This document shows positions 8,228 to 17,536 of a stretch of 64,000 nucleotides of DNA, piece after piece (position 1 is the stretch's first letter; each line of letters opens with the position of its first letter). Origin of the DNA: Pseudomonas sp. SLFW (lineage in GTDB: Bacteria; Pseudomonadota; Gammaproteobacteria; Pseudomonadales; Pseudomonadaceae); assembly GCF_009905615.1 (NCBI RefSeq), contig NZ_JAAAKW010000011.1, forward strand, positions 141,733-205,732, given 5' to 3'. Under the pieces are notes generated by a model that did not search any database, was not told the DNA's origin, and saw only the letters and a program-made list of their open reading frames with translations. A program made the position numbers and the translations under genes.

Positions 8228-8977
8228 ATGAAACTCGAAGGAAAAATAGCGGTTGTCACCGGCGCATCCAAAGGCATCGGCGCCGGGATTGCAAAGGCTT
8301 TGGCGGCGCAGGGCGCAACGGTCATCGTCAATTACGCCACCAGCCAGGCGGATGCCGATGCAGTGGTCGCCGGGATCGAGGCCAACGGCGGATCAGCGGT
8401 CGCCGTGCAGGCAGACATGAGTCAGGCGACCGATGTGGTGCGCCTGTTTGAAACGGTCCGTGAGCACTACGGCACTCTGGATATCCTGGTCAACAATGCC
8501 GGTGTGGCAGTGTTCCAGATGATCGATGACCTGACCGAAGAAGCGTTCCATAAGCAATTCAACCTGAACGTGCTGGGCTATCTGCTGGCCGTGCGTGAGG
8601 CCGTCAAACTGCTGGGGCCGACAGGCAGCATCATCAATATCAGCTCGATCCTCAGCACCGACCCCTATCTGGCGTCGAGTGTGTACTCGGCGACCAAAGG
8701 CGCGGTCGATACCTTGACCTTCGCTTTGGCCAGGGAGTTGGGCGCGCGAGGCATCAGGGTTAACTCAATTCTGCCAGGGCACACGAACACCCCGGCGACT
8801 GACGGGAATTTTGCCGGTGAGTTCGGAGAAAAGCTGCTGGCGGGAACCCCGCTGGGACGTTTTGGGGAGCCTGAAGACATCGCGCCATTGGCGGTGTTTC
8901 TGGCGTCCGAAGACGCGCACTGGGTGACCGGCGAATCCATTCGCGCTTCGGGTGGTGTTCGCGGGGTGGGTTACTGA
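8228..8977 (+). CDS. SDR family oxidoreductase
   Basis: 249 residues starting MKLEGKIAVVTGASKGIG, with cofactor glycine motif, NNAG, the catalytic Ser in NISSI, and YSATK supplying Tyr and Lys. The C-terminal LGRFGEPEDIAPLAVFLAS and GESIRASGG blocks are typical of this family. The start is the ATG with AAAAGGG upstream; a longer frame to 8054 lies in the promoter. It is divergent from the AraC regulator that probably controls it. Substrate unknown. Confidence 0.85.
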   Translation: MKLEGKIAVVTGASKGIGAGIAKALAAQGATVIVNYATSQADADAVVAGIEANGGSAVAVQADMSQATDVVRLFETVREHYGTLDILVNNAGVAVFQMIDDLTEEAFHKQFNLNVLGYLLAVREAVKLLGPTGSIINISSILSTDPYLASSVYSATKGAVDTLTFALARELGARGIRVNSILPGHTNTPATDGNFAGEFGEKLLAGTPLGRFGEPEDIAPLAVFLASEDAHWVTGESIRASGGVRGVGY

Positions 8978-9043
8978 CGCGACAGGTGATGGCTCCGACA
9001 AGAGTATCTCGCCGGTCAAGAGGTCTGACTTGATCAGGGCGTC

Positions 9044-9601
9044 TCAACGCTCGGCGTCGATGTTGAACCACGGCCGCCAGGTTTCCACAAGCCGATCTTC
9101 CTCGAAAAACCGCTCCGCGATTGCATTGTCAGCAAAATCATTCCTGTAGGAGAAACCTACAGAATTCGAGATGAGATGCAGCGGGTCGGGTTCGTTGGGG
9201 AAAATGTGTTCGATTCCCCAGCGAAGCTGACATGACGTGGTGTGAGGGGTTGCTTTGTGGTGCTCGGGATGTGCTGCGTGCAGTCGACCTTTGCTCTTGC
9301 GCTTCAGGTGAAGACCAAACCTTTTTCGCAGGTTGGTTGTCTTGCCGACGTAAAGGCAAGGGTACGTCAGCTCAGTCGGCCACCAATCCTTGTACTCTAC
9401 GTTGACCCGAACCTCATTAGGCCCCTTGAGGACAACTGTACGGTTTGACGCCAGGAGAGTATCCCTGTCAGCGATCCACCAAAACGCGTACACACCGGGT
9501 CCATCAGGAATGGAGGAGGGGCGCTGGCTGAAAAGGCTGCCGACCGTACGAATGGACTGGGGATGATGCATATTGAAGTGCTCAGCGCCTGGACTACCCA
9601 T
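9044..9601 (-). CDS. stand-alone GIY-YIG nuclease-domain protein
   Basis: 185 residues. The GIY-YIG fold appears as GVY at 36-38 and LYVGK at 83-87, with the conserved Arg a few residues on (NLRKRF), then a QLRWGIEH strand and a late ERFFEE acid that could bind the metal. About 40 residues lie between the two signature strands, more than in the UvrC or homing-endonuclease domains, so it is a divergent subfamily. No DNA-binding module is attached. It could be a restriction or mobile-element enzyme or a housekeeping nuclease; context does not decide. A second Met at residue 11 is an alternative start. Confidence 0.7.
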   Translation of the reverse strand: MGSPGAEHFNMHHPQSIRTVGSLFSQRPSSIPDGPGVYAFWWIADRDTLLASNRTVVLKGPNEVRVNVEYKDWWPTELTYPCLYVGKTTNLRKRFGLHLKRKSKGRLHAAHPEHHKATPHTTSCQLRWGIEHIFPNEPDPLHLISNSVGFSYRNDFADNAIAERFFEEDRLVETWRPWFNIDAER

Positions 9602-9797
9602 GGATGGCCGTATCGCGGCCGTTCAGTTTCCGCGCAGGAGTATGCGAATCGGGTAGACAGACTACAAGGGCCAGCCAGAGAGCGTCACGATCTCCCAGAT
9701 TTCATCCGGTTTTGACGACGCTGCCCGCCCGAAATGAATGTGCACGGTCAGGGCCAGGCGACTGACAAAACCTCAGCACGCCTGCCATCCCCGGTCA

Positions 9798-10535
9798 CTA
9801 TAGGGACTTTGGCGACAGCAATCCGGCTGTCTCACCCCCGTCGACCGTGAGCGTGGTGCCGTTCACGTAGCTGGCTCCCGGCGAAAGCAGCCAGCAAATG
9901 GCGTCAGCGACTTCCGTGGCCGATGCCAGGCGACCTTCCGGGATTCGCGCGGTCAGGGCTGCAAGGCGGGCTTCGTCGTTGACGATTTTGTCCATCATGC
10001 GCGTGGCGATCTGGCCGGGGCAGACCGCGTTGAAACGCACTTCCCCGCCATATTCCAGGGCCAGAGCCTGAGTCAGACCCAAGAGCGCGGCTTTGCTCGC
10101 GCAGTAGGTGGCCAGCCCTTGTTCCCCGGTTTTGCCCGCGATGGAGGAGACGTTCACCACGGCGCCACGGCCTGCGATCAGACCTGGTAGCGCGTGTTTT
10201 GTGTAGAAGAACACCGAGCGCGTATTGACGGCGAACAGCGTGTCCCACTCTTGTTGGGTGGTCTCGGTAAACGCTTTGCGGCCGGACATGCCTGCGTTGT
10301 TGACCAGGCCTGCCAGCTTGCCGTCGCTCAATTGCAGTGCCGTTGCGACGACGTTGCGGCATTCGTCTTCATTCACGACATCGCCCGGGACGAACGTGCA
10401 GTGGGGCAGGCGCGCCGCCAATTGGGCGCCTGCCGTTTCATCGCGTCCGGTGAACACCACCGGGTGGCCAAGGCTGACGAGTTTTTCCACGGTTGCGGCG
10501 CCGATGCCTTGGGTGCCGCCTGTGACGATGTACAT
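9798..10535 (-). CDS. SDR family oxidoreductase of the amine-uptake operon
   Basis: 245 residues starting MYIVTGGTQGIG (AGGAG ribosome site), with NNAG, NVSSIAG, and YCASK as Tyr/Lys. The C-terminal VNGTTLTVDGGE is classic. It lies 71 bp after the second permease and is probably the last gene of the aminotransferase-ABC transporter operon. A reasonable guess is reduction or oxidation of the aldehyde left by transamination of the imported amine, but substrate specificity is not visible. Confidence 0.8.
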   Translation of the reverse strand: MYIVTGGTQGIGAATVEKLVSLGHPVVFTGRDETAGAQLAARLPHCTFVPGDVVNEDECRNVVATALQLSDGKLAGLVNNAGMSGRKAFTETTQQEWDTLFAVNTRSVFFYTKHALPGLIAGRGAVVNVSSIAGKTGEQGLATYCASKAALLGLTQALALEYGGEVRFNAVCPGQIATRMMDKIVNDEARLAALTARIPEGRLASATEVADAICWLLSPGASYVNGTTLTVDGGETAGLLSPKSL

Positions 10536-10606
10536 GGTACTGCTCCTGAAAGTATCGCCGGCCATGGTCAGGCCGGCGGCTGTGAAAGAAGACGTGGCGC
10601 TGAACG

Positions 10607-11425
10607 TCAGGCGGCCGGTTGATTCAAGGTTCTGCTTGAGCGCAACGAGAGCCAGGTCGTGGCCAACAGACCCGCCAGACCCACCACCAGCAGGAACGAT
10701 GACATCGCGACAATCGACGGGTCGATGGTGTCACGAATGCCATCGAACATCTGCCGTGGCAGCGTGCGCTGGCCGGGCCCACCGATGAACAGCACGACGA
10801 CGATCTCGTCGAACGATGTCATGAAGGCAAACAGCGCGCCCGAGATCACGCCGGGCGCAATGATCGGCAGCGCGACGTTGATGAAGGCGCGTAGCGGCGA
10901 TGCCCCGGACATTGCGGCGGCCTTCAGCAGGCTCATGTCCAGACCCTGCAGGCTGGCGGCGACGTTGATCAGGACGAAGGGTGTCGCGAGCACGGTGTGA
11001 GCCAGAATCATCCCGGTCAGCGTGCCTGTCAGGCCCAATTGGCCGAACAGAAAATACATGCCCAGCCCGGAAATCACCGGCGGAATGATCATCGGCGAAA
11101 TCAACAACGCCAACACGTTGGTCGCGCCAGGCAGGTTGCGCCGTGCGAATGCCAACGCTGCCAGGGTGCCCAATAACGTGGCCAGCAACGTCGCGGCGCA
11201 ACCGACCAGCAGGCTGTTACGCAAGGCCTGAAGCCAGGGACCGGCACTGAAGACTTTCTCGTACCAGCGCAAGGACAGCCCCGGCAGCGGATAGGACAGG
11301 AACGTGCCGCTGCTGAAGGAGATCGGCACCACGGCCAGCAATGGCACGATCATGAAAACGATCATGATGATCCCGAACAGACGCAGCAGATTGCGGCTGA
11401 TGAAGCACAGGGTGAAATGGTTCAT
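10607..11425 (-). CDS. polyamine-type ABC transporter permease (PotC-like)
   Basis: 272 residues with about six hydrophobic helices and the binding-protein-dependent permease signature EAA-x3-G-x9-I-x-LP, here as KAAAMSGASPLRAFINVALP. The N-terminus has MIVPLLAVVPISFSS, as in PotC/YdcV proteins. Partner of the permease immediately upstream (13-bp gap). Together with the ATPase and binding protein of the same operon it forms a complete importer in the inner membrane. Confidence 0.88.
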   Translation of the reverse strand: MNHFTLCFISRNLLRLFGIIMIVFMIVPLLAVVPISFSSGTFLSYPLPGLSLRWYEKVFSAGPWLQALRNSLLVGCAATLLATLLGTLAALAFARRNLPGATNVLALLISPMIIPPVISGLGMYFLFGQLGLTGTLTGMILAHTVLATPFVLINVAASLQGLDMSLLKAAAMSGASPLRAFINVALPIIAPGVISGALFAFMTSFDEIVVVLFIGGPGQRTLPRQMFDGIRDTIDPSIVAMSSFLLVVGLAGLLATTWLSLRSSRTLNQPAA

Positions 11426-11438
11426 GGCAGGTTCCCGA

Positions 11439-12692
11439 TTACGTGAGACCGGCGATCTGGCGGATGCCGACCAGCCGAGCGGCGACCAGGTAGATCGCCA
11501 TGACGCAGAGGATCAACACCAGCCCCAGTGCCGAGGCCATGCCCCAGTTGACCGTGGTGTTGGTATAGAAGGCGATGAAATAGCCGAGCATCTGTTCCCG
11601 TGCACTGCCCACCAGCGTGGGGGTGACGTAGTAACCGGCCGCGACGATGAAGGTCAGCAGCGTGCCGGAGCCGATGCCCGTGAGGGTCATGGGCAAATAA
11701 ACATGCAGGAACCCGCGCACCGGATGCGCACCCAGGGACCCCGACGCGCGCATGTAGTGGGCCGGAATGCCTTTCATCACGCTGTACAGCGGCAGCACGG
11801 TGAAAGGCAGCAGGATGTGCACCATGACGATGTAAACCCCCAACGCATCGAAGATCATCGGCAGCGGTTGGTCGATCAGGCCCAGTTTGAGCAGCAGGGT
11901 GTTGACGATGCCTTTCTCCTGCAGCACCACGATCCAGGCAGTGGTTCGGGCCAGCAGTGATGTCCAGAAGGGCAGCATCACCGCCAGAATCAGCAGCATC
12001 TGAAACGGTCGCGAGGCTTTGACCAGCAGGACGGCGAACGGAAACCCCAGCAACAGGCACAACACAGACACGACAACCGCGATCTTCAAGGTCTTGAACG
12101 TGAGGTCCAGGTACACCCGTTTTTCCGGGGCGACGCGCTGGATGCCTTGCGTCGTGCGTTCAAGGTCGAGGGCGCTGAGCAGGTAATAGGAGGTGTAGGC
12201 CGGTGATGCGCGCTCAAACGCCTCCCACAGCTCAGGCGTAGACCAGCGAGGGTCGATGGCGGTCAGACGTGCGCGGGGCGATTCACCGCTGACCGGTTGC
12301 TGATTGGCGGGCCACTGATAGCGACGAGCGGTGGCGGTGATCAGAAACCGGTAGCCGCTGTTTTCGTAATTCATACGCCGCGCCGCTTCGCCCACGGCGC
12401 CCAGATTCTCGACGTGAATGAAGTCCTGCTCGATCGCCTCGAACACGGCATCGCTCGGCAAGCCAGGGCTCTCGCTCCGCGCTTGCTGCTCCAGTGCGTG
12501 AACCGTGCGTGGGAACGCCTGAATCAGCTCCGGGTTGCTGACGGCGCGGTACAGCATCATGCCGATGGGGAGAACGAAAAAGACGGCGGTGTAGATCAAC
12601 AGGGGCAACAACAGCAACACCGAGACGAGGCGTTTCTGTCGACTCGACTTCTGGTGGGCGCTTGCAAGTGATTCCAGCGCAGGGGCGGACAT
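11439..12692 (-). CDS. polyamine-type ABC transporter permease (PotB-like)
   Basis: 417 residues, longer than a typical PotB (about 280) because an extra ~130-residue soluble segment follows the first helix (PIGMMLYRAVSNPELIQAFPR onward), as seen in some YdcU/PotB-like permeases. The C-terminal half carries the transporter helices and a degenerate EAA loop (RASGSLGAHPVRGFLHVYLP). The start is the ATG at 12692 with GAGGT upstream rather than the first in-frame ATG. It lies between the binding-protein gene and the PotC-like gene. Confidence 0.85.
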   Translation of the reverse strand: MSAPALESLASAHQKSSRQKRLVSVLLLLPLLIYTAVFFVLPIGMMLYRAVSNPELIQAFPRTVHALEQQARSESPGLPSDAVFEAIEQDFIHVENLGAVGEAARRMNYENSGYRFLITATARRYQWPANQQPVSGESPRARLTAIDPRWSTPELWEAFERASPAYTSYYLLSALDLERTTQGIQRVAPEKRVYLDLTFKTLKIAVVVSVLCLLLGFPFAVLLVKASRPFQMLLILAVMLPFWTSLLARTTAWIVVLQEKGIVNTLLLKLGLIDQPLPMIFDALGVYIVMVHILLPFTVLPLYSVMKGIPAHYMRASGSLGAHPVRGFLHVYLPMTLTGIGSGTLLTFIVAAGYYVTPTLVGSAREQMLGYFIAFYTNTTVNWGMASALGLVLILCVMAIYLVAARLVGIRQIAGLT

Positions 12693-12763
12693 AGTGGCTG
12701 ACCTCGGAATTCGATGGCAGCGGCTTCGGGTGAACGAAGCCGCCATTCAAGCAAAGGACGGGC

Positions 12764-13816
12764 TTACTTCGCCGCCCAATTGGTGAAGCGCGCCATCAGG
12801 TCTTCCTCGTAGTTGACCCAGAACGGCGTGTCGAGCAGTAAGGCGTTTTCCAGGTTGGCGGGGGCGGTGGGCAAATTGCTCAGCGTCTGTTTGTCCAGTG
12901 CAGCCTGGGCCTTGGCGTTGACGATGCCGTAGGGGATCGCTTGAGCGAAGGCGGTCTGGGCTTTGGGGCTGACCATGTAGTCGAGCAGGGCGTAGCTGTC
13001 TGCGAGGTTTGGCGTGCCCTTGATGATCGTCCAGTAATCCATGCTGTAGAGCTGCTGGTTCCAGATCAGGGGGAAGTGTCCGCCTTGCTGGTTGGCGATG
13101 GCGATCCGACCGTTATAGGCAGCCGTGACCGCAACGCTGCCGGACGACAGCCATTCAAGGGGTTGAGCGCCGGTTTCCCACCATTGGATGTAGGGCTTGA
13201 TCTCATCCAGCTTGGCGAAGGCGCGATCCTGACCAGCCTTGGTCGCCAGTACCGTGTAGACATCGGCAGGCTTGACGCCGTCGGCCATGAGGGCGATTTC
13301 CAGCGTCATGCGCGCTTGCTTGCGCAGGCCACGCTTGCCGGGCCATTTCTTGACGTTCCAGAAGTCGGCCCAGGTTTTCGGGCCATCACTGGCGAACTTT
13401 TTGTTGTCGTAGGTCATGACTTCCGACCAGACAATCGCGCCGACCCCGCACGGTGCGAACTTGTCCGAGGGGATGTCGGCGGCGTTGCTCAGCTTGCTGT
13501 GATCCAAGGGTTCCAGCAGGCCTTGCTCGCAGGCCAGGGCCATTTCGTTTTCGTCCATCTGCACCACGTCCCACGTGGGGTTGCCGGCCTGGACCATGGC
13601 TTTCTGTTTGGCAATGCCGCCATCGTAGGTGTCTTGCACCACGGGTTTGCCACTTTGTGCTGCATAGGGCTTGAAGTAGGCCTTATCGAACGCTTCCTGA
13701 GTAGCGCCACCGAAGCCGACCGCGGTCAGGTCTCGGGCCTGCACGGCGTGGCTGGCAAGCAAAGTGGCGGCGCAAATCGAACAGACCAGTGCGGTGCGAC
13801 GGAATATCGAGGACAT
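12764..13816 (-). CDS. polyamine-type ABC transporter substrate-binding protein
   Basis: 350 residues with a signal peptide (ALVCSICAATLLASHAVQA, cleavage near residue 25) and a start preceded by GCAGGAGG. The mature part begins DLTAVGFGGATQEAFDKAYF and contains the extracellular-binding-protein pattern of the PotD/PotF class (PTWDVVQMDENEM, TWADFWNVKKWPGKRGLR). It should deliver a small cationic amine, perhaps spermidine or putrescine or a relative, to the PotB/C-like permeases. The exact ligand cannot be read. Confidence 0.88.
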   Translation of the reverse strand: MSSIFRRTALVCSICAATLLASHAVQARDLTAVGFGGATQEAFDKAYFKPYAAQSGKPVVQDTYDGGIAKQKAMVQAGNPTWDVVQMDENEMALACEQGLLEPLDHSKLSNAADIPSDKFAPCGVGAIVWSEVMTYDNKKFASDGPKTWADFWNVKKWPGKRGLRKQARMTLEIALMADGVKPADVYTVLATKAGQDRAFAKLDEIKPYIQWWETGAQPLEWLSSGSVAVTAAYNGRIAIANQQGGHFPLIWNQQLYSMDYWTIIKGTPNLADSYALLDYMVSPKAQTAFAQAIPYGIVNAKAQAALDKQTLSNLPTAPANLENALLLDTPFWVNYEEDLMARFTNWAAK

Positions 13817-13966
13817 GTTTGTCCCTCCTGCTGTTTGAGGATGTAAATGGAAGACAAGGTTCACAAACGGGCAGTGACGAACTAAACGGTGTCAGGGATG
13901 GTGTGCATGGTTGCCTCTCGGATCGTTATTGTTGTCGAGACTTATCGTTATCGGTGCTGCGGTGGA

Positions 13967-15073
13967 TCAGCTCAATTCGAATAGATGGGCGTCGTCGGTA
14001 CTCCAGTCAAAGCCGGTCATCTGGCCGGGTCGCAGTTGTTTGAACAGGGCGTTGTTGGGCACTTTCACAATCAGCGCTTGCTGGTTGCTCAGGCGCAGAT
14101 GCACGCGCAGGTGGTCGCCGAGGTAAACGGTGTCGGTCACCGTCGCCTGCCAAGGCATGCTTGCCATGGGGCCGAGGCGAATGTTCTCCGGTCGGATGAC
14201 CAGCTCAACCCGCTCAGGACGCCGGCCCTTGAGCGCTTTCGCAGAGCCGGTGACCTGCAGGCCGTTTTCCAGGATCACTTCACAGGTCTGCTCATCGCGA
14301 GGCCGGGCCGCGCCGATCAACACGTTGTTCTCGCCAATGAAATTCGCGACATAGGCGTTTTCCGGGTGTTCGTACAGCGCTGTCGGCGAGCCGATTTGCG
14401 CGATGTCGCCCTGATGAAACACGGCCACCCGATCGGACATCGTCAGCGCTTCGCTCTGGTCGTGGGTCACGTAGACGATGGTCACACCCAGGGATTTGTG
14501 CAGTTGCTTGATCTCGTACTGCATGTGCTCGCGCAGGTTCTTGTCCAGCGCGCCCAGCGGCTCGTCCATCAGAATGATTTCCGGCTCGAAGACCATCGCC
14601 CTCGCCAAAGCGACGCGCTGTTGCTGCCCACCGGAAAGCTCGGTAATGCGCCGTTGCTGCATGCCATGCAGCTGCACCATGTCGATGGCGCGCTTGACCT
14701 TGGCCTGTAAGTCCGAGCGATTCAGGCCCCGCATTTTCAGCGGGTAGGCCAGGTTTTCCTCGACACTCATGTGGGGGAACAGCGCGTAGTTCTGGAACAC
14801 CATGCCCATGCCCCGCTGATGGGCCGGTTTTTTCTGGATCGGCGTGCCACCCATGAAAATCTCGCCCCGGGTCGGGGTCTCGAAACCGGCGAGCATCATC
14901 AGCGTCGTGGTCTTGCCGGAGCCCGAGGCGCCCAGCAAGGTCAGGAATTCGCCCCGGCTGATGCCCAGATTCAGATCCTTGATGACCAGCGATTTGCCGT
15001 CATAGCTTTTCTGAACGCCGTTGAACTCGATCAAGGGCAAGGTGGTTTGAGGGACTGCGGCCTTGGCGTTCAT
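13967..15073 (-). CDS. polyamine-type ABC transporter ATP-binding protein (PotA-like)
   Basis: About 368 residues: Walker A GASGSGKTT, Q-loop VFQNYALFPHMSV, signature LSGGQQQRVALARA, Walker B IILMDEP and the H-loop in VTHDQSEA. A C-terminal TOBE-like regulatory domain (ELVIRPENIRLG, DTVYLGDHLRVHLRL) matches spermidine/putrescine ATPases. The ATG overlaps the stop of the aminotransferase gene (TGATG), so the two are translationally coupled, which ties transamination to uptake of the same compound. Confidence 0.9.
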   Translation of the reverse strand: MNAKAAVPQTTLPLIEFNGVQKSYDGKSLVIKDLNLGISRGEFLTLLGASGSGKTTTLMMLAGFETPTRGEIFMGGTPIQKKPAHQRGMGMVFQNYALFPHMSVEENLAYPLKMRGLNRSDLQAKVKRAIDMVQLHGMQQRRITELSGGQQQRVALARAMVFEPEIILMDEPLGALDKNLREHMQYEIKQLHKSLGVTIVYVTHDQSEALTMSDRVAVFHQGDIAQIGSPTALYEHPENAYVANFIGENNVLIGAARPRDEQTCEVILENGLQVTGSAKALKGRRPERVELVIRPENIRLGPMASMPWQATVTDTVYLGDHLRVHLRLSNQQALIVKVPNNALFKQLRPGQMTGFDWSTDDAHLFELS

Positions 15074-16464
15074 CACAATGACAACCCGTTGGCCAAAGCG
15101 ACGACATCCAGCGCGCGCGTCAGGCGGGCGACCAGCTCGGCGATCTCGTCGGCGGTGATGATGAACGGCGGCGCGAGGGCGATGGAGTCCCCCATGTTGC
15201 GCACGATGAGGCCGTGTTCCCGGGCTGCCCGCTCGACTTGGGCGCCGATGCCGATGTGCGCCGGGAAGGACGCACGGGTCGTTTTGTCCGCGACCAGCTC
15301 CAGCCCCGCCACCAGGCCGATGCCGCGCAGCTCGCCGATCAGCGGGTGTGCCAGCAGCGGTTCCAGTTGCTGGTGCAGCAGACGGCCCAGCTCCTTGGTG
15401 CGTTCAGGCAAATGCATTTCCTGGTAAATCGTCAGGGTTTCCAAGGCCACAGCGGCCGCTACCGGGTGGCCTGAATACGTAAAACCGTGGCCGAAACCGC
15501 CGAGTTGCTGGCTCTGCTCTTCGATGGCCTGATAGACATTCCCCGCGACCACCACGCAGGAGATGGGTTGATAACCCGATGACAGGCTCTTGGCGCAGGC
15601 CATCATGTCCGGCGTGAAGCCCAGGGTCTGATGACCGAACCAACGGCCCGTGCGTCCAAAACCGCAGATGATTTCGTCGGCCAGGAACAGAATGTCGTGC
15701 TTTTTCAGCAGCGCCTGAACGCCTGCGAAGTAGCCCGAAGGAGGGACGATCACGCCACCGGCGCCCATCACCGGTTCCGAGATGAACGCGGCGATGGTGT
15801 CGGCGCCTTCCGCTTCGATGCGCGCTTCCAGCGCCCGCAGCAGGCGCCCGGTGAACTGCGCTTCGCTTTCGCCCTCGATGCCGTAGCGATAGAAATGTGG
15901 GCATTGCACATGCAAGACGCTGTTTTCCAGCGGCAAGCCGAACGCCGCGTGCATGTTGGGCAACCCCGACAGGCTGGCACCCATCACCGTCGAACCGTGA
16001 AAACCTTTCTGGTGGGCAATCACCTTGCGCTTGCTGCCCTTGCCGCGCGCCCGATGGTACGCCCAGGCGAGCTTGATCATCGAATCGTTCGCTTCTGAAC
16101 CCGAACAGGCGAAGAAAATCTTCGGCTGTTCGAACGGCACCAGGCTGGCAATGCGTTCGGCCAACTGTGCGACCACATTCGGCACCCGGTGGTTGAAGGT
16201 GTGGTAGTAGGGCAGCACGGCCATCTGGCGCTGCGCCGCTTCCACCAGCCGAGGGTTGGAAAACCCAAGCCCCGCGCACCACAAGCCCGACATCCCTTCG
16301 ATGTAATCGCGGCCGTGTTCATCGGTCACGTAAATCCCTGATCCACGCTCGATGACCAGCGGGCCCTGTTGCTGATGCGCCCGCAGATTGGTCTGCGAAT
16401 GCAGGTGGAAGCGCACGTCCGTGCGGGCCAGTTCGGTTAAGGGAAGGGTGGTTTCCTGCATCAT
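15073..16464 (-). CDS. class III omega-aminotransferase
   Basis: 463 residues of a fold-type I PLP enzyme. Visible are the GSGIYVTDEHGRDYIEGMSGLWC opening (in parts), the cofactor loop CSGSEAND, FISEPV, DEIICGFGRTG and the Schiff-base Lys in ACAKSLSSGYQP. The family (SpuC, beta-alanine:pyruvate type) transfers amino groups from omega-amines or polyamines to pyruvate. First gene of the minus-strand importer operon, so the imported compound is probably its amino donor (inference). It is divergent from the transketolase genes across a region with TTATAAGT-type sites. Confidence 0.88.
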   Translation of the reverse strand: MMQETTLPLTELARTDVRFHLHSQTNLRAHQQQGPLVIERGSGIYVTDEHGRDYIEGMSGLWCAGLGFSNPRLVEAAQRQMAVLPYYHTFNHRVPNVVAQLAERIASLVPFEQPKIFFACSGSEANDSMIKLAWAYHRARGKGSKRKVIAHQKGFHGSTVMGASLSGLPNMHAAFGLPLENSVLHVQCPHFYRYGIEGESEAQFTGRLLRALEARIEAEGADTIAAFISEPVMGAGGVIVPPSGYFAGVQALLKKHDILFLADEIICGFGRTGRWFGHQTLGFTPDMMACAKSLSSGYQPISCVVVAGNVYQAIEEQSQQLGGFGHGFTYSGHPVAAAVALETLTIYQEMHLPERTKELGRLLHQQLEPLLAHPLIGELRGIGLVAGLELVADKTTRASFPAHIGIGAQVERAAREHGLIVRNMGDSIALAPPFIITADEIAELVARLTRALDVVALANGLSL

Positions 16465-16489
16465 GAAAAGCCTCGTTGAGCGTTACTGA

Positions 16490-16507
16490 TCACTTATAAC
16501 TTATATG
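16490..16507. promoter_or_regulatory. TTATAAGT-type operator near the aminotransferase start
   Basis: TCACTTATAACTTATATG; the reverse strand reads TTATAAGTGA. It lies about 27 bp upstream of the minus-strand aminotransferase. It is related to the sites at 16589, 19927 and 23863. The binding protein is inferred to be the GntR at 20006. Confidence 0.45.
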
Positions 16508-16588
16508 ATTGACACCGAAATTGACGCCGCGCAAGTCCTCGACGAGAAAAAATAAAAACGTCAATCGGTGGTTGATTCCACAAAATAT

Positions 16589-16601
16589 AACTTATAAGTT
16601 G
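16589..16601. promoter_or_regulatory. AACTTATAAGTT palindromic operator upstream of transketolase
   Basis: AACTTATAAGTT (16589-16600) is a perfect 12-bp palindrome, about 50 bp before the transketolase start. Likely operator of the GntR regulator encoded downstream (inference from recurrence in the divergent promoter and before the regulator gene). Confidence 0.5.
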
Positions 16602-16651
16602 TAAGAAGAAGGCCGCATCAGGCCTCGATCAACCCACTCAGGAGTGCCCTC

Positions 16652-17536
16652 ATGCCCGCTGAAAATCGCGCGGTTCGTGATCCCGTAACGCCGTTGACGC
16701 CCGAGCAGATCGCTCGTCTGAAAGAGCGCGCACTGTTCGTGCGCCTTGAGACGGTGCGGCTGATTTCCATCGCCAAGGTTGGCCACTACACCTCGGTATT
16801 CTCGTGTGCCGAGATTTTCTCCGCGCTGTACTACGACGCCATGCGCCTGAAACGCGGCGAGCCGAAATGGCCGGGACGCGACCGGTTTCTGATGGGCAAG
16901 GGCCACGCTGCCGTCGGCCTCTACCCGCTGTTGGCCGACTGGGATTTCTTCGACAAGGCCTGGCTGGATGACTACACGCGGCTAGGCAGCCCACTGGGCG
17001 ATCACCCGGACATGCGCAAGGTGCCGGGGGTTGATTTCAGTTCGGGGTCCATTGGCCATGCGTTGTCGGGCGGCCTGGGCATGGCGCTGGGCGGGCGTTT
17101 GCGGGGCAATGCATTCGACGTCTACGTGCTGCTGGGCGATGGCGAGATGCAAGAGGGGCAGGTCTGGGAGGCCGCATTGGCGGCTGCGCATCACAAGACC
17201 GGCAACCTGATCGCCATCGTTGATCGCAACGGCTATCAGCTTGACGGCAAGGTCGATGACGTCGTGGGCATCGAACCGCTGGCAGACAAATGGCGGGCCT
17301 TCGGCTGGGACGTCCGGGAAGTGGACGGCCATGACGTGGCCGCCGTGGCGACGTTGTTCCGCGAGTTGAAAGCCGAGCCTGCGCGGGAACGTCCGGTCTG
17401 CGTGATCGCCCTGACCGCCAAGGGCAAGGGTGTGGAGTACATGGAAACCGAACCCGGCTGGCATCTGGGCTGGCTTGCCCCGGAAGACGAAGTGCTGGCC
17501 ATCGAAGAAATCAAAGCCAATGGAGGTGTTCAATGA
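16652..17536 (+). CDS. transketolase, N-terminal subunit
   Basis: 294 residues covering the thiamine-diphosphate pyrophosphate-binding half: GKGHAAVGLYPLLADWDF, SSGSIGHALSGGLGMALG, and the metal/TPP motif GDGEMQEGQVWEAALAAAHH followed by NLIAIVDRNG. A CAGGAG ribosome site precedes the ATG. The enzyme is split: the C-terminal half is the next gene, overlapping by 4 bp. Split transketolases usually serve specialised pathways rather than the pentose phosphate route. It would transfer a two-carbon ketol unit to an aldehyde acceptor. Confidence 0.9.
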   Translation: MPAENRAVRDPVTPLTPEQIARLKERALFVRLETVRLISIAKVGHYTSVFSCAEIFSALYYDAMRLKRGEPKWPGRDRFLMGKGHAAVGLYPLLADWDFFDKAWLDDYTRLGSPLGDHPDMRKVPGVDFSSGSIGHALSGGLGMALGGRLRGNAFDVYVLLGDGEMQEGQVWEAALAAAHHKTGNLIAIVDRNGYQLDGKVDDVVGIEPLADKWRAFGWDVREVDGHDVAAVATLFRELKAEPARERPVCVIALTAKGKGVEYMETEPGWHLGWLAPEDEVLAIEEIKANGGVQ

